The notes: generated by a model from the letters alone, not told the origin. Shown: positions 38,085-47,856, numbered from the stretch's first letter. The stretch is DNA of 64,000 bases from Paraburkholderia eburnea (GCF_002917095.1 NZ_PQGA01000006.1:124001-188000), one strand, 5' to 3'. Numbers and translations are program-made.

Positions 38085-39500
38085 CTATCGTGCGATCTCA
38101 TCGAGCATACGGCCGCGCGTTTCCAGCGCGAACGCGCCGATCACGACCGCGCCCAGCAGCGAGACGATCGCGAAGTACGCGAATACGGCCTCCACGCGCC
38201 ACCACGTCAGCAACGCGCCGATCACAACCGGCCCGACCACGGAGGCCAGTCGCGTGATCGCGGAGGCCGCGCCCGCGCCGGTCGCGCGAATGCGCGTGGG
38301 ATAGACCTCGGGCGCATAGACGTAGATGCCGCACTGGACGATCGCGATCATCGCCACGCTGATCGACGCGAGCACCAGCACGTGTTCCGCGCTCACGCGC
38401 GTGCCGCTTGCGGCCAGCCAGAGCATCGGCAGCGCCGCGCCGAGAAAGGCGAGCGTAAAGGTCTTGCGGCGGCCAAGCCAGTCGATCGCGAAGGTTCCCG
38501 CGAAAGTGCCCATGAGCGTCGCGATCATGCTCACGGTGCCGTAGCGCAGCGCCGTTTCGAGCGGCAGATGGTAGACCGTGCGATAAAGCGACGGCAGCCA
38601 CACGAGAATGCCGTAGGTCGTGAGACTGCCGCACGCGGCCATCACCCAGACAACCAGCGTGCGCAGCGCGAAACCGCGTGCAAACAGTGCGCGAAACGAT
38701 TCCTTGCGTGTCTCGTGCGCAGCCTCAGCGGCGAGTTCCGGCGCCTTCGCCTCGCCCGCCTGCGACGCGCCTGCACTGCGCTCCATCGTCTCGACGATCG
38801 CGTGGGCTTCGTCGGCACGGCCGTTGATCGCGAGCCAGCGCGGCGATTCGGGCGCGGCATGGGGCAGGAGCGCCGCCAGCACGATCGGCAGGCCGCCGAG
38901 CAGAAACATGGCCTGCCAGCCAAAGCGCGGAATCAGCCACATCGCAGCGACGGCCGCCACCAGATTGCCGAGCGCGAACGTCGATTGCAGCACGAAGATC
39001 ACGCGCCCGCGGATGCGCGCGGGGCACACTTCGTTCATGTAAGTGGCCGACACCGGCGACTCGCCGCCCAGGCCGATGCCTTGCAGGAAGCGCAGCGCGA
39101 TGAACACCGCGTACCCGCTCGCATACGCCGACGCCACGCTGCCTGCGGCGAGCACCACGAGCAGCCAGCGCAACACGCGCAGCCTGCCAAAGCGCTCGGC
39201 GGCCGCGCTGAACAGCAATGCGCCGAGCGTCTGCCCCACGTAGCCGCCCGAGACCAGCAGCCCCGCTTCGGTCGGCGTGAGATGCCAGAGACCGATCAGC
39301 ACCGGCATCACGAAGGCGATCGTGAGCGCGTCGAAGGCATCGGTCATGTGCACGAAGCCGACGATGCCGAGCACGCGCGCGTGCCAGCGCGTAAACGGCA
39401 GTCGTTCGATACGCGCCGAAATCCGTGCGGCTTCCTGCAGGTCGGCGGCGCGAGCAGCGCCGCTCGCCTCGTAGTCTTGCGCCAGGCGGGTTAGTTCCAT
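38085..39500 (-). CDS. MFS transporter, aromatic acid:H+ symporter (AAHS/VanK-PcaK) type
   Basis: This 471-residue twelve-span permease has the DAFDALTIAFVMPVL motif in the first segment, which is the AAHS signature (D-x-x-D) needed for aromatic acid uptake in PcaK-like carriers. GRLRVLRWLL and LRFLQGIGLGGESPV are further MFS motifs, and a long hydrophilic loop sits near residues 230-275. It is the last gene of a three-gene run behind the Rieske oxygenase and its reductase, which implies it imports their aromatic acid substrate. A GAGGACACC just before the ATG gives a ribosome-binding site. Confidence 0.88.
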   Translation of the reverse strand: MELTRLAQDYEASGAARAADLQEAARISARIERLPFTRWHARVLGIVGFVHMTDAFDALTIAFVMPVLIGLWHLTPTEAGLLVSGGYVGQTLGALLFSAAAERFGRLRVLRWLLVVLAAGSVASAYASGYAVFIALRFLQGIGLGGESPVSATYMNEVCPARIRGRVIFVLQSTFALGNLVAAVAAMWLIPRFGWQAMFLLGGLPIVLAALLPHAAPESPRWLAINGRADEAHAIVETMERSAGASQAGEAKAPELAAEAAHETRKESFRALFARGFALRTLVVWVMAACGSLTTYGILVWLPSLYRTVYHLPLETALRYGTVSMIATLMGTFAGTFAIDWLGRRKTFTLAFLGAALPMLWLAASGTRVSAEHVLVLASISVAMIAIVQCGIYVYAPEVYPTRIRATGAGAASAITRLASVVGPVVIGALLTWWRVEAVFAYFAIVSLLGAVVIGAFALETRGRMLDEIAR

Positions 39501-39623
39501 GGTGTCCTCGAAAGACAGGCTGTGGGGTAAGGCGTGGGTTTCGCCCGAATTACTTCGTTATGCTTATTTATACTGCGCGACGCGTTGCCGAACCGCGCGC
39601 GCTCGCGCTATCGCGCGGACGGA

Positions 39624-40616
39624 TCAGGCAAGATCGAGCACCAGCGTGCCGCTCTTCGCACCCGACACGCAGATCATCATCGCGTTGTTGGCATCGCGCT
39701 CCGACTGCGTGAGCACGGCGTCGCGATGCTCCACGCAACCGCCCAGCACGCGTGTCTGGCACGCGCCGCACAAGCCTTCGCGACAGCTATATTCGACCTC
39801 CACGTCCGCTTCGATGAGCGCGTCGAGCAATGCCTTGCCGGCCGGCACGAACAGCAAGCGGCCGCTGCGCGCAAGCTCCACGGTGTAGCCCGCATGTTCG
39901 AGCGGCGCGACGGGTGCGGCTGGCGCGAAGCGCTCGATATGCACGTTACGCACGCCCGCGTGCGCACACGCCGACTCGAACGCCGCCAGCATCGCGCCCG
40001 GCCCGCAACAGTACGCGTGCACATCATGCGATTGACGCGCAAGACAGGCCGCGAGATCGAAGGGCCGCCCGCCATGTTCATCATCGAAATGCAACACGAC
40101 ATAGCCGCCCAGCGCCTTCAGCTCGTCGAGAAACGCGGCCTGCTCGCGGCTGCGCGCGCAGTACACGAACTGCACAGCGCGTCCGCGCTCACGCAGGCGG
40201 CGATACATGCACAGCATCGGCGTCACGCCAATGCCGCCCGCCACCAGCAGCGTGGTCGCCGCCGTCTCGTCGAGCGCGAAATTGTTGCGCGGCGCGCCGA
40301 TCGTCAGCGTAGCGCCGCAGCGCAACTGCTCGTGCAGCCAGCGCGAGCCGCCTCGGCTATGGGCATCGTGCAGCACGCCGATCACATAGCGAGCGCCGTC
40401 CTCGGGCGCATTGACGAGCGAATAGCTGCGCACGAGGCCGTTGGGCAGATGCACGTCGAGATGCGCGCCCGGCGTGAACGCCGGAAACGACGCACCGTCC
40501 AGCGGCACAAGCTCGATACTCGCGATGCGCTGCGCCTCGTGACGCAGCGTGCGCACGCGCGCCTGCAAGCCGGGTTTCAAGCCCCCGCCGCCCGCTTCCT
40601 TGATCGACTCGTTCAT
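39624..40616 (-). CDS. VanB/phthalate-dioxygenase-reductase-type oxidoreductase (FMN, NAD(P)H, plant-type 2Fe-2S)
   Basis: This 330-residue reductase feeds electrons to the Rieske oxygenase encoded just upstream. RSYSLVNAP binds the flavin, LLVAGGIGVTPML starts the NAD-binding domain, and YCCGPGAM precedes the C-terminal ferredoxin, where CREGLCGACQTRV plus a distal Cys (MMICVSG) ligate the 2Fe-2S cluster. The order FMN-NAD-ferredoxin is that of VanB and phthalate dioxygenase reductase. ATG 40616 lies seven bases after the oxygenase stop codon and is preferred over a longer upstream frame; the stop region supplies a GAGG. Confidence 0.93.
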   Translation of the reverse strand: MNESIKEAGGGGLKPGLQARVRTLRHEAQRIASIELVPLDGASFPAFTPGAHLDVHLPNGLVRSYSLVNAPEDGARYVIGVLHDAHSRGGSRWLHEQLRCGATLTIGAPRNNFALDETAATTLLVAGGIGVTPMLCMYRRLRERGRAVQFVYCARSREQAAFLDELKALGGYVVLHFDDEHGGRPFDLAACLARQSHDVHAYCCGPGAMLAAFESACAHAGVRNVHIERFAPAAPVAPLEHAGYTVELARSGRLLFVPAGKALLDALIEADVEVEYSCREGLCGACQTRVLGGCVEHRDAVLTQSERDANNAMMICVSGAKSGTLVLDLA

Positions 40617-40623
40617 ATGCGCC

Positions 40624-41946
40624 TCACGCCGCTTCGTCGCCGGCATCGCCCGTGGGACGCCCGCCGTGCACCGAGAAAAAGCGCGCGCCCTCGGTCTTCT
40701 GCCCGATCGCCGCCTCGTACGCTTCGCGCACGGCGTCGGGCTGCCCGTATTGGCCAAAGAAGTCGCGCAGATACGCGCCGAGCAGCGGATGCGCCGCCAG
40801 CGCATCGCGCGTGAGGCCGTGCATCATCTCGTCGCGGCACGCCGACGGCAGGAATACGTTGCGATTGGCCTCGGCATCGGTGATGAGGCCCTTCGGCGTC
40901 TTGCCGGCGGCCACCGCTTCGAGTTCCTCGAAAAAGCGCCGGCGCATCATGACGATGCCGCGATCGCTTGCGCCCAGCGTCTCCTTCGTGCGGTCGGTGA
41001 TGGCGCCCTGCCCCACCCATGCGGCGAAGTCCTGGTTGGCCACGTGGGTTGTGATCCAGTTGCCCTGCTCGTCGCGCAGCGGCCCATACCACGCCGGAAT
41101 ATGCTCCTGCACATAAGGCTCGCGCTCCTTCGGCACCTTGTTCAGGACCCACAGGATGCTCAGCGTGTTGTGATCGTCGATAGGCACGCGCCATTCGAAG
41201 TGATGGCCCAGATAGAAGCCGTTCGGCCAAAGCGTCACGCGGCCCGTGGTCCACATCGGATTCGCTTCGCTTTCGTGCGCGCGCAGGCGCTTGTAGACGA
41301 AGCCGTATTCGAACTCCTCGTAGAGCGTGCGCAGATGCGTGGGCACGTGTTCCGCGTGGCTGTCCTGCTGGCGCCCGGTCCAGTTGTTGTGGGTCCATTC
41401 GAAGTGGATCGGATCGATCGAGTTCTCCTGGCACTGGAACCAGTTGCAGGGAATCTCGGCCATCACCACCTGCGCAAAACCGTTCGTATAACTGAACGGT
41501 TCCCAGTCGGGCAATTCCGGCGCGGGGGCGGGTCCCATGTAGGCCCACAACATGCCGGCCTTCGCGCGCACCGGATAGGCCGTGATCTTCGTCTTCTGGC
41601 GCAGTCGCGCCTCGACATCGACGATCTCTTCAAAGGGCTGATGCGTGCATTGGCCGCTCTGGTCGAATTGCCAGCCGTGATACGCGCAGCGCAGGCCGCA
41701 TTGCTCGACGAAACCGAACGCGAGATCGGCGTTGCGATGCGGGCAACGGCGCTGCACGAGACCGAAGTTGCCGCTCAAATCCTTGTACAGCACGAGATCC
41801 TCGCCGAACAGGCGGATCGGCCGCACCGCCTTATTGTCGAATTCGGCGACACCCGCGACCGGGTGCCAGTAGCGGCGCAGATAGTCGCCCATCGGGGTGC
41901 CGGGGCCAACTTCGGTCAGCAGCCGGTTTTTTTCTTCGCTCAGCAT
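40624..41946 (-). CDS. Rieske non-haem iron aromatic oxygenase, LigXa / phthalate 4,5-dioxygenase type
   Basis: This 440-residue oxygenase has a Rieske centre in CPHRNADL and CGLRCAYHGW (C-x-H...C-x2-H). The mononuclear iron motif is ENSIDPIHFEWTH (Asp, His, His), with a later Asp near NQDFAAW. Family members hydroxylate or O-demethylate aromatic carboxylates such as phthalate or dehydrodivanillate; the actual substrate cannot be read from sequence. ATG 41946 gives the usual MLSEEKNRLL start, and 24 in-frame codons upstream are not typical. It heads the minus-strand catabolic run (oxygenase, reductase, transporter) and is divergent from the FAD monooxygenase gene. Confidence 0.93.
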   Translation of the reverse strand: MLSEEKNRLLTEVGPGTPMGDYLRRYWHPVAGVAEFDNKAVRPIRLFGEDLVLYKDLSGNFGLVQRRCPHRNADLAFGFVEQCGLRCAYHGWQFDQSGQCTHQPFEEIVDVEARLRQKTKITAYPVRAKAGMLWAYMGPAPAPELPDWEPFSYTNGFAQVVMAEIPCNWFQCQENSIDPIHFEWTHNNWTGRQQDSHAEHVPTHLRTLYEEFEYGFVYKRLRAHESEANPMWTTGRVTLWPNGFYLGHHFEWRVPIDDHNTLSILWVLNKVPKEREPYVQEHIPAWYGPLRDEQGNWITTHVANQDFAAWVGQGAITDRTKETLGASDRGIVMMRRRFFEELEAVAAGKTPKGLITDAEANRNVFLPSACRDEMMHGLTRDALAAHPLLGAYLRDFFGQYGQPDAVREAYEAAIGQKTEGARFFSVHGGRPTGDAGDEAA

Positions 41947-42274
41947 GTTGTGTGTCCTCGCAGTCTGGAAACGCGACGGTGTGCGCAGGCTGCGGCACGG
42001 CCCGTCGATGAGACACATTCTTGGCGACGGCGGGCAGCCCGCACAACCGCCTCAAAATCCAAAGAAGTCGCCGATCGTCCCAGCTTCGTCGGCCTGCTCA
42101 CACCGTTCGCGCATCGGCTATGCGGGTTTCAACCGATGCGGATCGGGTCGCTTGGGCCTTGCCGTCAAAATAAACCGGCCTCAGAATCACGGTTCATTTT
42201 CGTTCTATATGTTCATATTTGAACATATAGAACGAACCGGCGATGCAACTTTGGCGAAGAGAGGCGAGACAGCG
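41947..42274. other. Divergent control region of the aromatic catabolic genes
   Basis: This 328-base gap lies between the Rieske oxygenase and FAD monooxygenase start codons. Apart from the palindrome at 42201-42234 I see no second strong operator. The segment around the palindrome is AT-rich and probably carries both -10 elements; the rest is GC-rich and featureless. Confidence 0.6.
42201..42234. promoter_or_regulatory. 34-bp operator palindrome, likely IclR-type regulator site
   Basis: The perfect 15-base arms CGTTCTATATGTTCA and TGAACATATAGAACG are separated by four bases (TATT). The site lies about 40 bases upstream of the FAD monooxygenase ATG and about 255 bases upstream of the oxygenase ATG. 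The IclR gene of the same cluster is the most likely owner. Position suggests it overlaps the plus-strand promoter. Confidence 0.8.
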
Positions 42275-43420
42275 ATGCTGAAAATTGGTGTGATCGGTGG
42301 AGGGATTGGCGGGCTGGCGGCGGCGATCGCGCTGCGCCGCGTGGGCCACGAAGTGACGGTGTTCGAGCAGGCGGAGCGGTTCGGACGCGTAGGCGCCGAC
42401 ATCAACCTCACGCCCAACGCGGTGCGCGCGCTCGACGGGCTGGGCATCGGCGCGCAGCTGCGCGAGACGGCGGCGCGCCCGAGCGCACGCGTGAGCCGCA
42501 TGTGGGACACCGGCGAGGAAACGTCGCGGCTCGCGATGTCCGACGAGGCCGAGCGCCAATACGGCGCGCCGCAACTGACGATGCATCGCGCCGACGTCAT
42601 GAGCGCGCTCGAAGCCGCCCTGGAGCCGGGCGTGCTGCAACTGGGCAAGCGCACCGAATCGTTCGCCCAGGACGCGCAGGCCGCCACCGTCACGCTCGCG
42701 GACGGCAGCACGCACGCGTTCGATCTGCTGATCGGCGCGGACGGCATTCATTCGGGCGTGCGGCGTCATCTGTTCGGCGCGGAGCATCCGCAGTTCACGG
42801 GCATCGTCTCGTACCGCGCGGTGGTGCCGGTCGAGCGCGTGCGCGGCGGCGACACCGGCGCGTTCGTCAAATGGTGGGGACCGAGCGACGATCTGCAGAT
42901 CGTCACCTTCCCGCTCAATCGCGGCCGCGACGTGTTCGTCTTCGCGACCACGGCGCAAGGCGACTGGACCCACGAGTCCTGGACAATGCCCGGCGACCCC
43001 GACGCGCTGCGCCGCGCCTACGCCGGATTCCACCCCGAAGCGCGCGCGCTGCTCGACGCTTGCGACACGGTGCTGGCCTCGGCGTTGTATATTCGCGATC
43101 CGCTGCCGCAATGGAGCGGCGCGCGCATGACGCTGCTCGGCGACGCCTGCCACCCGATGATGCCGTTCATGGCGCAGGGCGCGGGCATGGCGATCGAGGA
43201 TGCGGTCGTGCTCGCCCGCGCGCTCGCCGACGTGGGCGCCGACGCGCCGGACGCCGCCGCGCCCGAGGCGCTGCACGCTGCGCTCGCGCGCTACGCGCGG
43301 GCGCGTCAGGAGCGCACGGCGCGCATCCAGATCGGCTCGCGCGGCAACAACTGGCTCAAGAGCGGCGGCAACGCCGACTGGGTCTATGGCTACGATGCGT
43401 GGACCGTGCCGCTCGCCTGA
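42275..43420 (+). CDS. FAD-dependent monooxygenase, salicylate hydroxylase / 6-hydroxynicotinate 3-monooxygenase (NicC)-like
   Basis: This 381-residue group A flavoprotein hydroxylase has GGGIGGLAAAIALRRVG (dinucleotide fold, residues 8-24), the DG motif in LLIGADGIHS, and GDACHPMMPFMAQGAGMAIE (FAD ribityl contact). The last block is closest to NicC and salicylate 1-hydroxylase, which decarboxylate and hydroxylate an aromatic acid. A much longer upstream frame exists, but only ATG 42275 starts at the Rossmann motif and falls after the operator. It is followed after 28 bases by the IclR gene. It probably acts on the same aromatic acid pathway as the divergent Rieske system; which enzyme acts first is unknown. 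Confidence 0.92.
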   Translation: MLKIGVIGGGIGGLAAAIALRRVGHEVTVFEQAERFGRVGADINLTPNAVRALDGLGIGAQLRETAARPSARVSRMWDTGEETSRLAMSDEAERQYGAPQLTMHRADVMSALEAALEPGVLQLGKRTESFAQDAQAATVTLADGSTHAFDLLIGADGIHSGVRRHLFGAEHPQFTGIVSYRAVVPVERVRGGDTGAFVKWWGPSDDLQIVTFPLNRGRDVFVFATTAQGDWTHESWTMPGDPDALRRAYAGFHPEARALLDACDTVLASALYIRDPLPQWSGARMTLLGDACHPMMPFMAQGAGMAIEDAVVLARALADVGADAPDAAAPEALHAALARYARARQERTARIQIGSRGNNWLKSGGNADWVYGYDAWTVPLA

Positions 43421-43448
43421 AGCGGGCGCGGCCCGAAAACGAGAACCG

Positions 43449-44255
43449 ATGATCGACGACCTTCCGAACCCCGCGCCCGCCGCGCAATCTGCTCAAGCAG
43501 CAACGAAAGCCTCCGACGCCACCTCGCCTGTCGAGCGCGCGTTCCGGCTGCTGCGTTACGTGGCCGAAGGCGGCTCGACCGCCAACCTCAGCGACGTCGC
43601 GCGCCAGATCGGCGTGAACCGCGTGACGTTGATGCGCCTGCTGGATTCGCTCGAAGCCGCGCAGTTAATCGAGCCGCAACCCGGCGGCGGCGCGCATCGG
43701 CTCGCGTTGCCGTTCCTCACGCTCGCGGCGAGCGCGCTCGGCGCTTCGGATCTCACGGCGCGCGCGCGCCAGGTTCTGCCGGAGCTGGTCGCGCAAACCG
43801 GGCTTTCGGCGTTTCTCGCGGTGCTCGAAGGGGCGGAAATCGTCTATCTGCTCTGCGAGACGCCCGACACGCCGCTCGTCACACGTATCCGCACGGGCAG
43901 CCGCCTGCCCGCGCATCGCGCGACGCCGGGCCTCGCGATGCTCGCGCATCTGCCCGACGACGCGCTGCACGCACGCTACGCGCAGCAGCCTGCAAGCGAG
44001 CGCCCCTCCGACTGGGCGGCGCTGGCCGCCACGCTCGAAGCCGTGCGCGCGGAGGGTTGTGCGTGGAGCTTTTCCGGTCTAGAAGCGGGCATCGATTCCT
44101 GCGCGGCGGCCGTGTGCGACGCGCGCGGCGAGGTGCTCACGGCGCTCAGCGTCGCCGGCCCGAATAGCGCTTTTTCCGCCGACGAAAGCCTGCGCGCGCG
44201 CGTGCAAGCCAGCGTGAAGCACGCCGCCGATACCCTTTCACGCGCCAGCTTTTAG
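43449..44255 (+). CDS. IclR-family transcriptional regulator
   Basis: This 268-residue regulator has a winged helix at about 28-90 (VERAFRLLRYVAEGG, then LSDVARQIGVNRVTLMRLL) and the IclR effector domain from about 95 onward (ALEGAEIVYLL-like core, RIRTGSRLPAHRATPGLAML). It sits 28 bases downstream of the FAD monooxygenase, so it is co-transcribed with it, and it probably binds the palindrome at 42201-42234 to control both directions in response to an aromatic acid. It converges with the last gene of the lipid operon, 47 bases away, with no clear terminator between. Confidence 0.93.
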   Translation: MIDDLPNPAPAAQSAQAATKASDATSPVERAFRLLRYVAEGGSTANLSDVARQIGVNRVTLMRLLDSLEAAQLIEPQPGGGAHRLALPFLTLAASALGASDLTARARQVLPELVAQTGLSAFLAVLEGAEIVYLLCETPDTPLVTRIRTGSRLPAHRATPGLAMLAHLPDDALHARYAQQPASERPSDWAALAATLEAVRAEGCAWSFSGLEAGIDSCAAAVCDARGEVLTALSVAGPNSAFSADESLRARVQASVKHAADTLSRASF

Positions 44256-44302
44256 GTCAGTCGTAGTCGTCCAATCCAGTGAAACGATGCGCGCCCCGCT
44301 GC

Positions 44303-45385
44303 TCACAGCCGGATCGCCGAACGCAACTGCATGCCGAAAGCGCCATTGAGACTTTCGTCGGCGAGACGATCGAGTTCGTCGCGCATCAGCTTCATGCTGG
44401 CGGGGGAAAACTCGCGCAACGCGTCGAGGTTTTCGAGCAGCAAGTGTCGCACTTCACGGTCGAATCCGCCGCCCAATGCCATCGTGCGCGCGTGACGTGC
44501 ATCCTCGTCCAGCAGCAGGTCCGTCGCGGCGATCAGGCGAATGTCCTCATGGACCTTACGTGACGATCCCGCGTAGATCAATCGGTGTCCATAGCGTTTT
44601 GCGAGCTGCCTGAACCAGGGGCTGCGCAAGGTCCAGACACTGCCGTGCAGGACGAAATGCACGAACGGTATCTGGGCAAGCCGCTCCACGTCCGCAAGCC
44701 GCCACGGCCCGTCATCGTCCAGCAGCCGATCCAGGTTCGCCATGACGAGCACCGCATGGGGAGCGAGGCCGATGGCCCCGCGCACGCGCTGGCGCTGCAG
44801 TCGCGAAAAGTGCCCGTGCCACGGATCGGGCAAGCCCTTCGCGGTACGCGCAACAAGCGTTCGACCGTGTAACGTTTCATCGAATGCGAGTAGCGTCGCG
44901 CCGCGTGTCGTGATCGATTCGAGCGTTCCTTGCGCCGTTGCGTGAACGCCGAACGGCTGCCCGACACGATCTTCCGCGTTGTAGAGAAACACGAACGGGC
45001 ACGCCGAGCCCAACCGATTGCGATAGACCGGCAATCGTGTCGCCAGCGCGTCGAGGTAGTCGTCGGCGCCCAGAAATACGAGGTCGGCGCGTGCGGACCG
45101 CGCGACCACGTCCGCAACGGCATCGAGCAGGGCATCGACCGCCTCGCGATCGAGCACGCCCGAATGCCTGCGATCCGGGTCCATGGGCGAGGCCACGAAA
45201 TGAACGTCGGTCCAGGTCGAAGCGACGTGCCTCGCCAGTTCGCCGCAGGCGTAATCCGCACGCGTCGCAACGAACACCGGGCGGCACGACGCCCCGCGAA
45301 TGGCGGAGATCGACCTCGCCATGACCTCCAGGCGAAAGCCGCGCGCAACGGGTTCGACGAAAACAATGGGCGATGTTTCAGTCAT
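44303..45385 (-). CDS. Unrecognised protein, possibly a GT-B-type glycosyltransferase
   Basis: This 360-residue soluble protein has no signal peptide. The two-halved alpha/beta pattern, the DLVFLGADDYLDALA strand-helix, the mid-protein LPDPWHGHF and the late LIYAGSSRKVHEDIRLIAATDLLL recall GT-B glycosyltransferases, but no diagnostic motif is certain. ATG 45385 is preceded by AAGGTG and preferred over 45400. It is the last gene of the ten-gene lipid operon. If it is a glycosyltransferase, it could decorate the lipid product. Other alpha/beta enzymes remain possible. Confidence 0.6.
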   Translation of the reverse strand: MTETSPIVFVEPVARGFRLEVMARSISAIRGASCRPVFVATRADYACGELARHVASTWTDVHFVASPMDPDRRHSGVLDREAVDALLDAVADVVARSARADLVFLGADDYLDALATRLPVYRNRLGSACPFVFLYNAEDRVGQPFGVHATAQGTLESITTRGATLLAFDETLHGRTLVARTAKGLPDPWHGHFSRLQRQRVRGAIGLAPHAVLVMANLDRLLDDDGPWRLADVERLAQIPFVHFVLHGSVWTLRSPWFRQLAKRYGHRLIYAGSSRKVHEDIRLIAATDLLLDEDARHARTMALGGGFDREVRHLLLENLDALREFSPASMKLMRDELDRLADESLNGAFGMQLRSAIRL

Positions 45386-45444
45386 GAAGGCACCTTGCAT
45401 GCGCGTCGCGGCCCGCTCGATCAGGCTCGGAGCGCAGCGCCAAA

Positions 45445-45732
45445 TCAGAAGATATGATTCGCAATACCAATTATTTTCAGAATCAATTCCCGCTCGTCGG
45501 TATCGAGCGCGTCCTGCTCGCAATCCGCGAGTTGCTCCAGCGAAGACGAAAGGCTATGGATATTCGGTGCGGCCCGCGAAACGATCGGCCAGTGGCGCAT
45601 CAGGCAGCCAAGCGCCACGACGCTGCGCCGGGCGCACCACCGCTCAAAGAGCGCGCCGCACAATTGCTCGACTTCGGCAGCGAGCTGCATATGCTCTATC
45701 TGCTGCACTTGCCGCGTCATGCACTCGTCCAT
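45445..45732 (-). CDS. Small hypothetical protein in the lipid operon
   Basis: This 95-residue mostly helical protein has several Cys residues (around 4, 25, 33, 43, 66) and no signal peptide or membrane span. CAGGAG lies ten bases before ATG 45732, and the gene fills the gap between the LolA-like gene and the glycosyltransferase-like gene with normal spacing, so it is likely real. It is not recognised. A carrier, adaptor or regulatory role is open. Confidence 0.55.
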   Translation of the reverse strand: MDECMTRQVQQIEHMQLAAEVEQLCGALFERWCARRSVVALGCLMRHWPIVSRAAPNIHSLSSSLEQLADCEQDALDTDERELILKIIGIANHIF

Positions 45733-45797
45733 GAACGGCTCCTGAAGAGACCCTGCGTTCAAGCTGCCGCCACGCTCAGTTTCGGCGCATCGCGCGC

Positions 45798-46565
45798 TCA
45801 GCGCATGAACAGATTCAGATCGAACACGTAATCAGGCAGCGCCGAGATCTGCGGATTGCTCAGATTCAGGTAGGTGATATCGCTGTTCATGAGCGTGCTG
45901 TGAAACGTGATGCGCGAAATGAACGGGCGCACCTGGCCATCCACGCGAATCTGATTACCGTAATCCATCGTCGATGACTTGAACTTCTTGCCCGATACCG
46001 TGTAGTACTCGGCCATGACGCCCAGCAGGCGCTTCTTCGATACCCAGTACTTGATGCGGTCGTACGTTGTCTTGTCGCTTTTCGCCTTGAGGTCGAAGAC
46101 ATAGCAATCGTCGCCGTCCACGGTCTCGTCGGGAAGCTGATTCGCTTCGTAGTCCTCGGCATAGTTCGTCGAGGCGATGTCGCCATATGCGGCGTCGCCC
46201 AGCAGCTTCTGGCGCTGCGAGATCGGCACCGGCTTCGACAGGCCAGGCTTGTAGAACCACATGCTGGAGCTGAGCATGAGGAGCTTCTGGCCGCGAGACT
46301 TGGGCGGCGCGAGCGAAAGCCCCGACACGTCGAAACCGCGCGCCTTGATCTCGTACGACATATCGTCGAGGACTTCATTGTTTTCCGTGGACTGGACGCT
46401 CACCTGCCAGGACACACCCGCCACGTTCCCGCGCGCCTCGTCGGCGGCCTTGAGGATTTCGTGCGGCGTGAGCGACGCGTGCGCCGCGGCCACCATCGCG
46501 AGACTGGCCAGCAGCCCGGCGAAACCGAAGATGCGCTTTATAGCCAGCTTCATAGTCCGCTTCAT
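45798..46565 (-). CDS. LolA-like outer-membrane lipoprotein-sorting family protein (periplasmic)
   Basis: At 255 residues, it has a signal peptide at 1-31 (charged MKRTMKLAIKR, hydrophobic core, AHA cleavage site). The mature part has the LolA-like beta fold signature of the TP0789/PF17131 group: FDVSGLSLAPPKSRGQKLLM, SSSMWFYKP, and GDIASTNYAEDY. Such proteins bind a lipid or lipidated partner in the periplasm. A strong GGAGGTG precedes the ATG. Placed directly behind a LolCDE/MacB-like ABC pair and a lipid biosynthetic operon, it is the natural candidate to chaperone the lipid product to the outer membrane. Confidence 0.9.
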   Translation of the reverse strand: MKRTMKLAIKRIFGFAGLLASLAMVAAAHASLTPHEILKAADEARGNVAGVSWQVSVQSTENNEVLDDMSYEIKARGFDVSGLSLAPPKSRGQKLLMLSSSMWFYKPGLSKPVPISQRQKLLGDAAYGDIASTNYAEDYEANQLPDETVDGDDCYVFDLKAKSDKTTYDRIKYWVSKKRLLGVMAEYYTVSGKKFKSSTMDYGNQIRVDGQVRPFISRITFHSTLMNSDITYLNLSNPQISALPDYVFDLNLFMR

Positions 46566-46606
46566 GATTCACCTCCTCATCGAAAATCAAGCGGGTTTCG
46601 CGGCGC

Positions 46607-47856
46607 TCAGGCGTAGCCGAGCGCATTCACGATCACCATGCGCGCCGCCTTGCGTGCCGGCATCAGCGAAGCCACCAGTGACAGGCACAGAAGCGCGAGG
46701 ATGCTGTAGATCCAGTACTCCGGCACGAAGTAAATCTGCAGCGGCACCTCGCGGCTAATCTGCGGCGGCACCCAGGTGGGCTGAAACCATGCGACGGCCC
46801 ACAGCACGCCGAGGTTGAGCACCGCCCCGAGCAACGCGCCGAAAACCCCGAGCATCAGGCTCTCCAGCGCGAATAGTCCGACGATGCCGCGCCGACGCAC
46901 GCCCAGCGCGCGCAGCGTGCCGATCTCGCGCGTGCGCTCCATGATCGCCATCGTCACCGTATTGACGATGCTCATGACGACGATCGTGAAAACGATCAGG
47001 AAGGTGATAAGGAAGATCACGTCGAACATCTTCTTCACCTTCGTATAGAACGGCGAAAGCTCGTTCCAGGTCTTCACATCCACGGCAAGGCCGGCAGCGC
47101 CAAACTCGCGTTCGAGTTCGTCCCGCACGGCGAGCGTGCGCGTGTCGTCGCGCAGGAGAATCGTGAGGCGATCCACGTCGGTGGTGTCGTAGAGACTCTG
47201 CGCGAACTTGAGCGGCACCGTGGCGAAGGAGTTCTCCAGCGCCTCGTCGGGCGCGTCGATAAGCTGCACGATCTGCGCATCGAGCGCATTGATCTGGCCG
47301 GAAATCGTCGGCGACATCGCCACCGCGCCCGTGCCCAGTTTCAGGTTCAGTTGTTGCGAAAGCCCGTGAGTGATGCCGATGCCATAGTCCAGGCCGTCTG
47401 ACAACGGCTTGCCGTCATAGAGCCTGGCGCGCCCCATCACGCCGACCGCGTGGCTGGCGATGGCCTGGATATCGCCCGGCACGCGGCCCGGCGCAAAGAA
47501 GATCGTGGAGACTTTTCCATTGCTCAGCAGTCCGGATATTTGCAGTTGCGGCGTCACGACAAGCACCTCCGGATGGCGTGCCAGAATCGCCCGCATCTTC
47601 TTCACGTCGCTTTCGGACAGCAGATATCGCGTCGGCTCCAGCTTGCCGTGCAACAGAAAGCCCTGCTTGAATACCGTGAGATGGCCGTTGGACTCCGCGT
47701 AGATATAACTGTCCTTGAGACTCTGGAAGATGTACTGCGTGAAGCCGCCGAGCGTGTTGACGGCAAGAAATCCCATGCCGATCGCGAGTATCGTGAAGAG
47801 CGATCGACGCCCGTTGCGCCACAGATTCCTGAGCGCGAGCTTGAACCAGGTCATCA

